From Sphingomonas sp. OK281 (GTDB lineage Bacteria; Pseudomonadota; Alphaproteobacteria; Sphingomonadales; Sphingomonadaceae): 64,000 bases of DNA. Under the pieces are notes generated by a model. It worked only from the letters and a program-made list of their open reading frames with translations, was not told where the DNA came from and did no database searches. Location: the NCBI RefSeq assembly GCF_900115295.1, contig NZ_FOVZ01000011.1:1-64000 (forward strand), read 5' to 3'. The translations under genes were made by a program, and so were the position numbers. Positions 17,337 to 26,099 of this stretch are shown piece after piece; position 1 is the first letter of the stretch, and each line of letters begins with the position of its first letter.

Positions 17337-17596
17337 CGTTTGATCCTTATCGCGGATCCGGCGGGTGATCGTGCCAGTCCGATGCCGTTAGATCGACCGA
17401 TATGTCCCCTGCGTCCAACGCATGGTCGCGATGGTTTCAATACGAAAACGCGATCATAGATCGCCTACCGTTCTTGTTAGATGATCAGAACAACCATGCT
17501 TATGCGTTGGATCGACGGCTGCGCCGCGATCATTACGCTGTCACGCTCGGCGTTGATCGCTCGCGTGTCATAAATGGCAACACTAAAGGCATGACG

Positions 17597-17977
17597 ATGA
17601 AATCTCGCACGGCTTTGCTAACGGCGATAGCCGTGTCCGTATCGACGGGTGCTTTAGCGCAAACGGACGGTTTCGCGTCCGCAATGGATGCGGCGATGGC
17701 GCGGATGCACGGCGCGATGATGACCGGTTATTCGAGCGATCCCGATCGCGACTTCGCCAAAATGATGATCCCGCATCATCAGGGCGCGATCGACATGGCC
17801 GAAGTCGAACTGCGGTTCGGCAAGGATGAACGCCTGCGCCGGCTCGCCCAGGGAATCATCGTCGAACAGCGTCAGGAAATCGCGGTGATGCAGGGCATCT
17901 TATCCGAAGGCGGCGCGTTGCCGCCTCACACCGAACCGACCGCGACCGGTCACCCCCATCACGGAGACCGTCCATGA
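17597..17977 (+). CDS. DUF305 periplasmic protein
   Basis: A 126-residue exported protein with signal peptide MKSRTALLTAIAVSVSTGALA and one DUF305 domain (ferritin-like four-helix family) carrying the hallmark MMIPHHQGAIDMAEVEL and a His-rich C-terminus (HPHHGDRP). ATG 17597 has AAAGG 7 nt upstream, and the frame open from 17402 is probably not translated before it. DUF305 proteins are often near copper or other metal genes. Metal binding by the HH pair is plausible but not shown. The stop overlaps the next start (ATGA), so it is coupled to the propeller gene. Confidence 0.88.
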   Translation: MKSRTALLTAIAVSVSTGALAQTDGFASAMDAAMARMHGAMMTGYSSDPDRDFAKMMIPHHQGAIDMAEVELRFGKDERLRRLAQGIIVEQRQEIAVMQGILSEGGALPPHTEPTATGHPHHGDRP

Positions 17978-19392
17978 AGCGTTTCACCCTAACCGCCTGC
18001 GCCGCCTTGTGTTTCTCGGGCCCTGCGTTTGCACAGCAAGTGCCGAACGCGACCCCCGACGTCCCCGTCAGCGCGCACGACCGGTTCTACACTTCGGACC
18101 AGTTCTCCAACACCGTGTCGGTGATCGATCCGTCGACCAACACGCTGCTCGGCGTCATCAGGTTGGGCGACCAGACCCCCGCCAATCTCAGCCCGCTCTA
18201 CAAGGGACAGCTGCTCGTCCACGGCATGGGCTTCTCGCCCGATCGCAAGACGCTGGCGGTAATATCGATCGGCTCGAACTCGGTGACGTTCATCGACACT
18301 GCGACCAATGCCGTGAAGCACACGACCTATGTGGGCCGATCGCCGCACGAAGCGTTCTTCCGCCCCGACGGTCGCGAAGTCTGGGTCGCGGTGCGCGGCG
18401 AGGATTATATCCAGGTGCTCGACGGTAAGACCTTCGCGCCGACCACGCGCATCCCCGTTCCTAATGGCCCCGGCATGACGATCTTTTCGCCAAACGGGAA
18501 ATACGGTTACGTCTGTTCGAGCTTCTCGCCCGAGACAGTTGTGATCGACACCGCCTCGAAGAAGATCGTCGGTCGCGTCAAGCAGGCGAGCCCGTTCTGC
18601 CCTGACATCGCCGCGACGCCCGACGGTAAGCAGGTCTGGTTGACGCTCAAGGACGTCGGCAAGGTCATGGTGTTCGACGCCAAGCCACCCTTCGCAGTGC
18701 TCAAGACGTTCGATACCGGCGCGATCACCAACCACGTCAATATCGCCCGCAATAAGAATGGCCAGTTCGCCTTTGTGACGGTCGGCACCGAGAATGTCGT
18801 GAAGGTGTTCCGCACCACTGACTTCGTGCAGGTGGCGAGCATCCCGGTCGGCGCGCTCCCGCACGGCCTATGGCCGTCGGGCGACGGCACGCGGATGTAT
18901 GTCGGGCTGGAGAACGCCGATGCGGTCGCGGCGATCGACACAGCAAGCAACACCGTCATCGCGACGATTCCAATCGGTCAGGGGCCGCAAGGCGTGGCAT
19001 ATGTTCCCGGCGCGGTGCCGGTAGGCGATGGCCGTGCAAACCTGGTGCCGCTCGCGCAGGCCGGCATGAAGATCCAGCTGACTCTATCCGGGACTGGGCG
19101 CAGCCAGGTCACGCTGTTCGATCAAGGCCAGGTCCAGATTTTGCAGGCGGCGGTTGCGGGCCTCAGCCCAAAGATGCCCTATGTCCTTGGATTATCCTCC
19201 CACGCTGACGGCAGCGGCGTGATCCAGCCTCTGGCGAAGTTCATGACCAATCCGGCGGGCGGCGCGATAGTAAACACGCTCGGACCGCTCCGCCAGATCG
19301 TCAGCGACGCGAAAGGCGACATGCGCCGTTACCTCGTCATTGCTCCGGGCGACCCGATGATGCCGGGCGCTGTCGTTCAGGTGCAAAAATGA
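17974..19392 (+). CDS. Secreted YVTN-type beta-propeller protein with C-terminal extension
   Basis: A 472-residue exported protein. Signal MKRFTLTACAALCFSGPAFAQQ is followed by a seven-bladed YVTN propeller (about residues 30-345) with motifs such as NTVSVIDPSTNTLLGVI, AFFRPDGREVWVAVRGEDYIQVLD and GLWPSGDGTRMYVGLENADAVAAID. A beta-rich C-terminal domain of about 120 residues (QLTLSGTGRSQVTLFDQG...) is absent from the divergent paralogue. ATG overlaps the DUF305 stop. Function unknown. The conserved DUF305/propeller pairing suggests a periplasmic metal or redox role (inference). Confidence 0.85.
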   Translation: MKRFTLTACAALCFSGPAFAQQVPNATPDVPVSAHDRFYTSDQFSNTVSVIDPSTNTLLGVIRLGDQTPANLSPLYKGQLLVHGMGFSPDRKTLAVISIGSNSVTFIDTATNAVKHTTYVGRSPHEAFFRPDGREVWVAVRGEDYIQVLDGKTFAPTTRIPVPNGPGMTIFSPNGKYGYVCSSFSPETVVIDTASKKIVGRVKQASPFCPDIAATPDGKQVWLTLKDVGKVMVFDAKPPFAVLKTFDTGAITNHVNIARNKNGQFAFVTVGTENVVKVFRTTDFVQVASIPVGALPHGLWPSGDGTRMYVGLENADAVAAIDTASNTVIATIPIGQGPQGVAYVPGAVPVGDGRANLVPLAQAGMKIQLTLSGTGRSQVTLFDQGQVQILQAAVAGLSPKMPYVLGLSSHADGSGVIQPLAKFMTNPAGGAIVNTLGPLRQIVSDAKGDMRRYLVIAPGDPMMPGAVVQVQK

Positions 19393-19601
19393 GGATTCCG
19401 GTGAAACCTGCGCCCCGCTGTCCGTGTCCGGTATATTCGGCATGACGCTGGGCTAGGTCGACACGACGTCTCGAGAGTGTCGGAAAGCACTTGTTTGTCG
19501 CACAATGGTGATTACGACTGGGTTTTCTACATATCGGGCCGCTGAATGCCGACAATGGGAAGGAAAGCGGACTGGCTGCTTTAGAGAGGGCAGGTGCGCT
19601 C

Positions 19602-19870
19602 CACTACCTGGTGCACTTCCATTTCGTCGCAGCAGGATGCCTTTACGCCTAGCTCATTACAGGCCCCGATCCGGCGCCGCATCGGCCTTCCGTGCCTGCC
19701 CGCCTGATAGTGCTGGGGGTCGCCGTCGTGATCCACTCGATCATGTCGCAGCTGCTCTACGCCGGGCTGTTCGTCGCCATATCCGTGCCGGTTGAACAGT
19801 TTCGCCGCGGTGCGGAGCTGATGTCAGTACATGGCGCCCAACTCGCCGGAATGGGTCTGCGATGCGGCAT
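19602..19870 (+). pseudogene. CtaG-like cytochrome oxidase assembly protein remnant
   Basis: The frame from 19602 reads HYLVHFHFVAAGCLYA, stop TAG (19650-19652), then LITGPDPAPHRPSVPARLIV and VEQFRRGAELM. This matches the second half of CtaG/caa3-type assembly factors (HFLxAGCLFAW, then GPDP...). TAG replaces the usual Trp codon TGG. After AELM the expected YYGGDIAEL continues in another frame (TACATGGCGCCC...), so there is also an indel. The first half of the gene is absent. The recognisable similarity ends near 19870. Confidence 0.7.
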
Positions 19871-19941
19871 GTTCTGGGTCAAAATCGAAGCCCGGCTTAA
19901 GCGAGACCGGTAGGACGAAGCGTTTGCTGCGTGCCGGCTGG

Positions 19942-21720
19942 TCAGCTTTCTCCAAACAACTCACGTTGCGCCTTGTCCAATTCCTCTGCGTAGCGGCGTC
20001 GCGCATAGCTCTCGGAGAGGATGCCGAGAACTGCCCCGTCGCTTCCAACTACCGCCAGTTCGTCCGCACCTTCGGTATCGAACGTAGTCATGACGCTTCT
20101 GATGTCTGAATCCGGCGTAAGGGCGAGACCCGTGTGGATCGCCAGCGACCCGATCGGTGCCTTCTGATCGACCTCTTCGGCAAATGCACTGGCAGTCTGT
20201 ACGATACCGCCATAATTTTCGTGGTCATCGACTAGTAGGACCCGACTTGTGGAACCAAGCGGAAACGCCCGACGAAACTCGGCGATCGTCGTGTTGCACG
20301 GCGTAGCCCTTTCGACACGTCGCATCATCTTGCCCGCTGTAAGCGTTCTGACCCAGCCGACATCGCGGGCGCTTTTGATGGTTTCGCCCCGGAGATGCAG
20401 GCGCCACGTAGAAAAGGAATAGCCGAACAGCTCGCGGACGATGGTGGACGAGACCAGCGATGCTGCAATGGCCGCGCCGGCAAGGGAGAAGTCGTGGGTC
20501 GCCTCAAGGACTAGCATCGCCATCGTCATCGGTCCGCCAACTACGGCGACCGCTAATGCGGCCATCCCCACCAGGGCCGCATTGTGCGGGTCGATCACAG
20601 GCGATCCGACAATCCATTCGAGTGAACCAGCAAACAGGTGACCCAGCAGGCTGCCCAAGAACAAGGATGCGAAGAACAGGCCACCGCGGAAGCCAAAGCC
20701 AAGTGAGATGATGGAGGCCGCGCACTTGACGACGAAGATGGCGGCGAGGAAGCGCAGCGATACCTCGGCTTCAAGATTGAGGTGGAGGGCGCCGTGACCA
20801 GCAGAGAGAATTTGCGGCGTGAGCATCGCCAGAGGGATGAGCAGAAGACCGCCCAATATCGGCCGGCAAATCGAGGGTATCGGCAGTTTGCGTGTAGCTG
20901 CTTCCATCTCCGCAACAGCCCGCATCAGCAGTATACCAGCGCCAGCGGCACAGGCCCCAAGACCGGCGTAGAGAAGGTAGTGGAACGTCTCGATCTGTTC
21001 GCCTGCATTAGCCGCAACCAGATACGGTTGAGCACCAAACGCCTGCGCCACAAGGACACTCGCCAGGCACGCCGCAGCGACAGGTGCCAGCGCTGATATC
21101 GTATAGGCCCCGATTACGATCTCAAAGGCATAGAAGGCCCCAGCTAATGGAGCCCCGAATGCACCTGCGATGGCGGCGCCCGTTCCGGCGCCGACCAAGA
21201 TGCGCAGATCGGACCTGCGTAACGCAAACCAGTTGCCGCTGAGCGAGGCGACGAGCCCTCCCAACTGCGCATACGCCGCCTCAAGCCCCACAGACGCACC
21301 GAAGCCGTTGGAAAGGATCGTTTGCCCGGAGATAACGAGGCTGTCGGACCATGACATGCGACCACCATGAAGGGCGTTCGCCTCTACAGCGTCGACCATC
21401 CGGCGCCGGCGAGCATGAGTAACCCAAGAGAAGAGTGCGAGGACGGCTCCACCAGCCGGCAGGGCAAGTAGAGCAAGGTAAGGGATCGTCGTGGCCGCAC
21501 TCAGCCTTTCATCCGGCGACAAGGCATAAAGCAGATGCTGCATCGCCTGTGCGAGCGTACCCTGGACGACACTGAGCAATCCGGCTGCACTGCCGATCAT
21601 GATGGCCAGCACGATGAGTGCAGCTTCGCTGGATCGAAAAGCTTTACGGAGCCACGATGGCGCCACCCGACCAGATCCAGGTGGACTAGCTGCGCTATCG
21701 ATCAGTGGCGCTGAAGCCAT
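19942..21720 (-). CDS. ClC-family chloride channel/transporter with C-terminal CBS region
   Basis: A 592-residue ClC protein, unlike the ClC-F at 9811. The membrane part (about residues 30-435) contains GFGASVGLEAAYAQLGG with the gating Glu, GAFGAPLAGAFYAFEIV, and FGFRGGLFFASLFLGSLLGH. The remaining 150 residues form paired CBS domains (TLTAGKMMRRV..., then ALTPDSDIRSVMTTF...LGILSE) that usually regulate gating by nucleotide binding. Likely substrate is chloride or nitrate. No riboswitch is visible upstream. It is 1 bp from a small membrane-protein gene and downstream of an SLC13 permease on the same strand. Confidence 0.9.
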   Translation of the reverse strand: MASAPLIDSAASPPGSGRVAPSWLRKAFRSSEAALIVLAIMIGSAAGLLSVVQGTLAQAMQHLLYALSPDERLSAATTIPYLALLALPAGGAVLALFSWVTHARRRRMVDAVEANALHGGRMSWSDSLVISGQTILSNGFGASVGLEAAYAQLGGLVASLSGNWFALRRSDLRILVGAGTGAAIAGAFGAPLAGAFYAFEIVIGAYTISALAPVAAACLASVLVAQAFGAQPYLVAANAGEQIETFHYLLYAGLGACAAGAGILLMRAVAEMEAATRKLPIPSICRPILGGLLLIPLAMLTPQILSAGHGALHLNLEAEVSLRFLAAIFVVKCAASIISLGFGFRGGLFFASLFLGSLLGHLFAGSLEWIVGSPVIDPHNAALVGMAALAVAVVGGPMTMAMLVLEATHDFSLAGAAIAASLVSSTIVRELFGYSFSTWRLHLRGETIKSARDVGWVRTLTAGKMMRRVERATPCNTTIAEFRRAFPLGSTSRVLLVDDHENYGGIVQTASAFAEEVDQKAPIGSLAIHTGLALTPDSDIRSVMTTFDTEGADELAVVGSDGAVLGILSESYARRRYAEELDKAQRELFGES

Positions 21721-21721
21721 G

Positions 21722-22012
21722 TCAGTCGGCGTCCTGCATCAAGGTTGCAAACAGGGCTGCGGCGAGAACGGCGCTCGAAAGCCACATCACAATCGACAGC
21801 GTCCAAGACGTCGCCAGTCCAGCTGCCGTGATTGTTGCAAGCAGTAGGACGATGAGAACGGGCATGGCTGCCCGCGAGTGGAAAAAACGCATGAAGCCGC
21901 CTACGCCTGCTACATCTGCGGTGCCACAACCTTCCGAGCCGCCCGGTACGCTTCCTCGCCACGGACGCCATTCAGTATCTTCGAACGCCTGCGGCTTGGC
22001 CATGCTGCCCAT
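21722..22012 (-). CDS. Small hypothetical membrane protein
   Basis: A 96-residue protein with two hydrophobic helices in its second half (AAMPVLIVLLLATITAAGLA and LSIVMWLSSAVLAAALFATL). ATG 22012 is chosen over a TTG at 22015; ATG 22003 is also possible. It is packed between an SLC13 permease (17 bp upstream) and the ClC-CBS gene (1 bp downstream) on the same strand, so it is probably part of that operon. The family is not recognised. Confidence 0.6.
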   Translation of the reverse strand: MGSMAKPQAFEDTEWRPWRGSVPGGSEGCGTADVAGVGGFMRFFHSRAAMPVLIVLLLATITAAGLATSWTLSIVMWLSSAVLAAALFATLMQDAD

Positions 22013-22028
22013 CAACAGTACCCGGCGA

Positions 22029-23804
22029 TCAGTGCAGTGGCCAAGTCCACATCACTAGAGGCGTACCAACCAAGACCACCAGAACCGATAGTGGTGCGCC
22101 CAGCCGGGCGTAATCGCTGAAGCGGTAGCCCCCAGGACCAAAAACCAAGGTGTTACACTGATGCCCAATCGGCGTCAGGAAATCGCATCCTGCCCCGATA
22201 GCGGTCCCGATGAGGAAGGCTTCGGGGCGATATCCGAGGTCATGCGCGAACACCGCCGCGATTGGCGCCATCACCAAGACCGTCGCGGCATTGTTGAGAA
22301 ACGGCGTCACAGCCATCGCCGCTACGAGGATCAGGGCGACCGCGCCCCATGGCGGCAAGGAGGCCGCCAGATGGGCAAGCGAGGTCGCGAGTACATCCGA
22401 CGCGCCGGTGGTGCGCAGGGTTTCACTGACCGGAATGAGCGCGCCCAGCATGATGAGAATTGGCCATTCGACGCCATCATAGGCATCTCGCAGCGGTAGC
22501 GCTCCGGTCGCCATCATTAGACCGGCAGCGGCGAAGAAGGCGACGGCCACAGGCACATAGCCGGTCGCGGTTACGGTCATCGCCACCGCGAGGATGATAA
22601 GTGGTAGGAAGCGACGCTTCGAACTTCCCAGACGCAGGGCACGCTCTGCCAGCGGCAGCGTACCGAGGTCACGCATGCGTTCCGGCAAGAGTGTGAGGGG
22701 TCCTTGAAGAACAATGACATCGCCGGCGCGCAAGACGGTCTCGCTGAGCTGCTTGGTCAGCCGTTTGCCGGCGCGCGATACCGCGATGAGATTGACGCCA
22801 TAGCGTTGCTGAAGCCGCAGTCGTCCAGCGGACTGGCGGACCAACACGGAGCCGGTGGTGATGACCGCCTCAATGACGCCAACCTCATCATCTTCGCTGC
22901 CTTCCGGTAGGTCACGATGCTGTCCGGCAAGTGCTAGGTGGTCACCCGCAATGACACGCTCAAGCGTATCCGGGTCACCGCCCAAGATCAGCGTGTCGCC
23001 GGCAGCCAGAAGGAACTCGGCCGTAATGCTCGTGCGCACATCGTCACGGACAACATTGGCGATCGTCACCTCATTATCATGACGGTCGATGAAGGACTCA
23101 ACCGTTTCGCCGACAGCGGGCGATCCGTCTTGGATGGTCGCCTCAGTGACATAGTCCGTGATGTTTAGAGCTTCGCCCATGGTCGGCGCTGCGCGGCGTT
23201 CCCTGGGCAGGAGGCGGTAGCCGAAACGCAGGAAAATGAGGCCGACCACAAGCAGGCCCAGCCCCGTTGGCAGATAATCGAACATGCCGAACGGCTCACC
23301 GGTCATCTGCTCTCGTACTCTGCTGACAATAATATTCGGCGACGTACCAACGAGGGTCATCAACCCGCCAAGGAGCGAAGCGAACGACATCGGCATCAGG
23401 AACACCGAGGGGCTAGTGTCCGATTTCTTCGCCGTCTGCACGGCTGCCGGCATCAGCATAGCCAAGGCACCGACGTTCTTTACGAGCCCGGACGATACCC
23501 CGACTGCCGTAGTCAGCACCACGAGTTGCGACCGGACGCGTGTCACGCGCCGCGCCAGTATCCCGAGCGCGCTCTCGATTAGGCCGGAACGCTGCATTGC
23601 CGATGAGATCACCAGCGCCGATCCAACGATGATAACGATGTCATCGGAAAAGCCAGTAAATGCCGCTTTGGGCTTCACCAATCCCAGCGACAGCCCGGCA
23701 AGCAGGGCGATGATGGCCGTGACATCATAGCGAAATCGGCCCCAAAGAAAGAGGCCCATCATGCCAATCAGCAGGCCAATCGACATAAGTTGCGGCGTGG
23801 TCAT
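22029..23804 (-). CDS. SLC13/DASS-type anion permease with two RCK_C (TrkA-C) domains
   Basis: A 591-residue permease of the CitMHS/ArsB-NhaD superfamily, SAC1-like. The two membrane halves are separated by a soluble region (about residues 205-385) with two TrkA-C domains (VGETVESFIDRHDNEVTIANV and VIEAVITTGSVLVRQSAG). Family motifs are MSFASLLGGLMTLVGTSPN and its repeat FLTPIGHQCNTLVFGPGGY. Such proteins often carry sulfate or other oxyanions. ATG 23804 removes an unlikely 26-residue upstream run. With the DUF202 gene immediately upstream it may be the sulfate side of the sulfite oxidation genes (inference). Confidence 0.87.
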   Translation of the reverse strand: MTTPQLMSIGLLIGMMGLFLWGRFRYDVTAIIALLAGLSLGLVKPKAAFTGFSDDIVIIVGSALVISSAMQRSGLIESALGILARRVTRVRSQLVVLTTAVGVSSGLVKNVGALAMLMPAAVQTAKKSDTSPSVFLMPMSFASLLGGLMTLVGTSPNIIVSRVREQMTGEPFGMFDYLPTGLGLLVVGLIFLRFGYRLLPRERRAAPTMGEALNITDYVTEATIQDGSPAVGETVESFIDRHDNEVTIANVVRDDVRTSITAEFLLAAGDTLILGGDPDTLERVIAGDHLALAGQHRDLPEGSEDDEVGVIEAVITTGSVLVRQSAGRLRLQQRYGVNLIAVSRAGKRLTKQLSETVLRAGDVIVLQGPLTLLPERMRDLGTLPLAERALRLGSSKRRFLPLIILAVAMTVTATGYVPVAVAFFAAAGLMMATGALPLRDAYDGVEWPILIMLGALIPVSETLRTTGASDVLATSLAHLAASLPPWGAVALILVAAMAVTPFLNNAATVLVMAPIAAVFAHDLGYRPEAFLIGTAIGAGCDFLTPIGHQCNTLVFGPGGYRFSDYARLGAPLSVLVVLVGTPLVMWTWPLH

Positions 23805-23841
23805 GCAAGCAGAATCCGTAAAATGGCGATAGTCACGCCGG

Positions 23842-24279
23842 TTATTGCAGCCAAATCCCGACGAGTGCCGCCAAGACGGCAATCGCTAGGAAGCCGTTCA
23901 CAGAGATCAGCAACCAAGCCGGCAGTCGCTGAGTGTCGGGCCGCGGTGGGGCGATAGGAATCATTTCACGCCAGACCGCTGCAACGAAGCAGAAGCCGCT
24001 GAACAGGATCAGGACGGTTGCGGTCGCACCGGCAAGCCAGCCGGGCACGATGTTCTCAAGCAATGCGCGGGCGCCAATTCCTGCGGCTAGAGCGGCAAGC
24101 CCGGTACGGACCCAGGCTGCGTAGGTGCGCTCCGCTGCCATGACTGTTCGATCGGCAGCAAGCTCCGTGCGCCGATCGGCGCTATCTGCTTGCTGCTTGG
24201 CGCTATGCTCCAACCGGTCCGCACCGTGAACGAATGGGCCGTTGAAATCACGGGTCAATGACAGTCGTTCGTTGGCCAT
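23842..24279 (-). CDS. DUF202 (YidH-family) membrane protein, paralogue of 7808-8248
   Basis: A 145-residue protein with three hydrophobic segments. SAKQQADSADRRTELAADRT and AAERTYAAWVRTGLAAL match the copy at 7808 closely over the entire length, indicating duplication. It is the first gene of the DUF202/SLC13/small/ClC-CBS run on the minus strand, 37 bp before the permease. Function unknown. Confidence 0.85.
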   Translation of the reverse strand: MANERLSLTRDFNGPFVHGADRLEHSAKQQADSADRRTELAADRTVMAAERTYAAWVRTGLAALAAGIGARALLENIVPGWLAGATATVLILFSGFCFVAAVWREMIPIAPPRPDTQRLPAWLLISVNGFLAIAVLAALVGIWLQ

Positions 24280-24707
24280 GGATGATCAACGATACCCACA
24301 CGCTTTCAGCACATCGAATGTTAAAAAGGATCATGCCGAATAAGTTATCGAGGTTAGCAGATCCCCCGCCTTCACAGGTGTCAAAACCGGCTGGTTGCGG
24401 CACGAAACCTTTCTCGAAAACGATCCAGACCGTGCGAAAACTCCAACCCCGAATGTAGCGTACTAATATAGCTGCGTGTCGGTTGCCAGGTGATTGGCTA
24501 TCTTGCGTCGCAGCCATATCTGGCGACGTTATGTTTCGAGCATCACGTCTGTATCGGGGGCGGCGGTGAGTTTTCGCACGGTCTGGATCGAATTTCGGGA
24601 ATGTCCGGGTTGGGCAGGAAAGCGGAACGGCGGCTTTCGGGAAGGTGCTGGCGATGGCCGACATTCTGTGGCGCTGCCTCCTTTTACAGGAGTATCTATC
24701 GTTACAT
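24280..24707. repeat. Intergenic region with a 22-bp inverted repeat and a degenerate resolvase-type site
   Basis: No gene is supported. 24421-24442 and 24569-24590 are perfect 22-bp inverted copies (arms begin CGATCCAGACCG), with weaker similarity extending about 10 bp outside and 126 bp between. At 24379-24402 lies TGTCAAAACCG-GC-TGGTTGCGGCA, a degenerate reverse-orientation copy of the site in front of the resolvase gene at 55861. A GAATGTCCGGG...AGGAAAGCGGA stretch near 24598 resembles sequences near 19545 and, inverted, near 59500. Confidence 0.6.
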
Positions 24708-25028
24708 TCACACGCTCGGCGGTCTGCTACGATCGAACTCCATTTTGAAGATTCCGTCAGACCTCAAAACATAGGTGCAATGATGCCAATCTTCCTGACT
24801 CTCTTTAAGCATGTCACGCCTTAGGGCGGATAGAGCATCATTGACGGATCGGTTCATGGTTCTCTCACCTTCCACCCCCTCAACAAGCTTACCGTTGCAC
24901 ACGACATCGTAGCGCCTCTGTATCCAGTCGTCATGAACTTCTGCCACGATCCATACTTCGGATACAGAAGCCGCTAGCATTGGAGCAATTGCGAGGGCGA
25001 TGCTCTCCAGCTGACGGCTACTTTCCAT
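24708..25028 (-). CDS. Hypothetical protein, possibly YezG/DUF600-like
   Basis: A 106-residue acidic protein: a helical N-terminus, a beta-rich middle (EVWIVAEVHDDWIQRRYDVVC), and an ending WHHCTYVLRSDGIFKMEFD. The ending resembles the WxxxxFxxxxDGKFKIEFDY pattern of YezG/DUF600-type immunity proteins, but the match is by eye only. No matching toxin gene is nearby, so it could be an orphan immunity gene. Codon use is more AT-rich than its left-hand neighbours. Confidence 0.6.
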   Translation of the reverse strand: MESSRQLESIALAIAPMLAASVSEVWIVAEVHDDWIQRRYDVVCNGKLVEGVEGERTMNRSVNDALSALRRDMLKESQEDWHHCTYVLRSDGIFKMEFDRSRPPSV

Positions 25029-25281
25029 TTCTGCATTTACCTCCGATGCCAGATTATATCAGCGTAATCGCTTTTGCGATCCATTTTACCGCGCTTGCCC
25101 ATTGGCCGTAACTAGACAGCTTTACCAATCCCGAGCGCCCCGATTGCAACTCATGTCTGGAAAGTTCCCCATAATCCCACTGAACGAATGACTACTACCG
25201 GGACTCCGAATTACTAACCCGAGCGTCCGGGTGTGGGCGTGAACGGCCCTGCCGTTTTTAAGCGCCGACTAGCCCCGCCAG

Positions 25282-25414
25282 TGTCGGAAAACACATGATA
25301 GCCGACACCCCCGACCTGCGCTTTCACCGAACCATACCCACCTCCACCCATAATGATCGACAAACCCTATCGCTTTGGTAAAGTGTGCGAGAACGTACTT
25401 TCGAAGGTTTGTCG
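25282..25414. promoter_or_regulatory. res-like recombination/operator region of resolvase 1
   Basis: Within the gene-poor 25029-25417, two dyads precede the resolvase. The first has TGTCGG/CCGACA arms at 25282-25307. The second has CGACAAACC at 25358-25366 and GGTTTGTCG at 25406-25414, the last ending 3 bp before the start codon. Paired dyads at this distance are typical of serine-resolvase res sites, which also act as operators. The rest of 25029-25281 shows nothing recognisable. Confidence 0.6.
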
Positions 25415-25417
25415 TAC

Positions 25418-26002
25418 ATGTTGGTCGGATATATGAGGGTGTCGTCAGCCGACGATCGTCAGACGGTCGACCTGCAACGTGACGCGCTGGTAGCAGCTGG
25501 CGTTGATCATCGGCATCTCCATACTGACAAGGCATCGGGCGCTCGCGACGATCGACCTGGGCTGAAAGCATGCCTCGACTATTTGAACGCGGGCGACACG
25601 CTGGTTGTGTGGAAGCTCGACCGGTTAGGACGTTCGCTGCCCCACCTGCTGACGATCGTCACCGACCTGAAGGCGCGCGGCATCGCGTTCCGATCGCTGA
25701 CCGAGCAGATGGATACGACCACGCCGCACGGCGAGTTGCTGTTCTCGCTGTTCGGTGCATTGGCTCAGTATGAGCGTGCGCTGACGCGCGAACGAGTGAT
25801 GGCGGGACTAGCCGCTGCCAAACGTCGAGGACGCCAAGGGGGGCGGCCACCTATGATCGACGCGGAAACGCTCGAACGGATCACCGCCGCACTGGATGGC
25901 GGAGCCAGCAAAGCTTCCGTCTGCCGGACCTTCAAGGTACCGCGCTCTACCCTGCTTGGCACGTTGGCGCGGATCGGTTGGGCCGCACCGGCAAAGGCCT
26001 AA
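25418..26002 (+). CDS. Serine resolvase/invertase (resolvase 1)
   Basis: A 194-residue small serine recombinase. The catalytic Ser9 is in GYMRVSSADDRQ. KLDRLGRS, then DTTTPHGELLFSLFGALAQYERALTRERVMAGL form the catalytic core and long E helix, and a C-terminal HTH includes GGASKASVCRTFKVPRSTL. ATG 25418 is taken because MLVGYMRVS is the standard N-terminus. The next gene is a second, different resolvase 97 bp downstream. It likely resolves or inverts DNA at the dyads upstream. Confidence 0.93.
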   Translation: MLVGYMRVSSADDRQTVDLQRDALVAAGVDHRHLHTDKASGARDDRPGLKACLDYLNAGDTLVVWKLDRLGRSLPHLLTIVTDLKARGIAFRSLTEQMDTTTPHGELLFSLFGALAQYERALTRERVMAGLAAAKRRGRQGGRPPMIDAETLERITAALDGGASKASVCRTFKVPRSTLLGTLARIGWAAPAKA

Positions 26003-26047
26003 GTTTTGCGACGGAGTGCCCAACGCTTTTGCTCACTCGTGCGCAAA

Positions 26048-26099
26048 TGTCGCAAAAGTCTGTTGCATAACCCGTTGATTCCGATACAGTTATGCGACA
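26048..26099. promoter_or_regulatory. res-like region of resolvase 2
   Basis: TGTCGCA (26048), TGTTGCATAAC (26061-26071) and the inverted GTTATGCGACA (26089-26099) lie directly upstream of and overlap the resolvase start codon. The arrangement suits recombination subsites and autoregulation. Confidence 0.6.

Noticed and set aside
19942..21720. Second ClC as a fluoride exporter
   Set aside because: Lacks the GNNL signature, carries CBS domains, and has no fluoride aptamer upstream of its operon.
25029..25310. Tn3-family terminal inverted repeat near GGGGGTGTCGG (minus strand)
   Set aside because: No matching second end, no transposase, and the dyad is better explained as a resolvase site.
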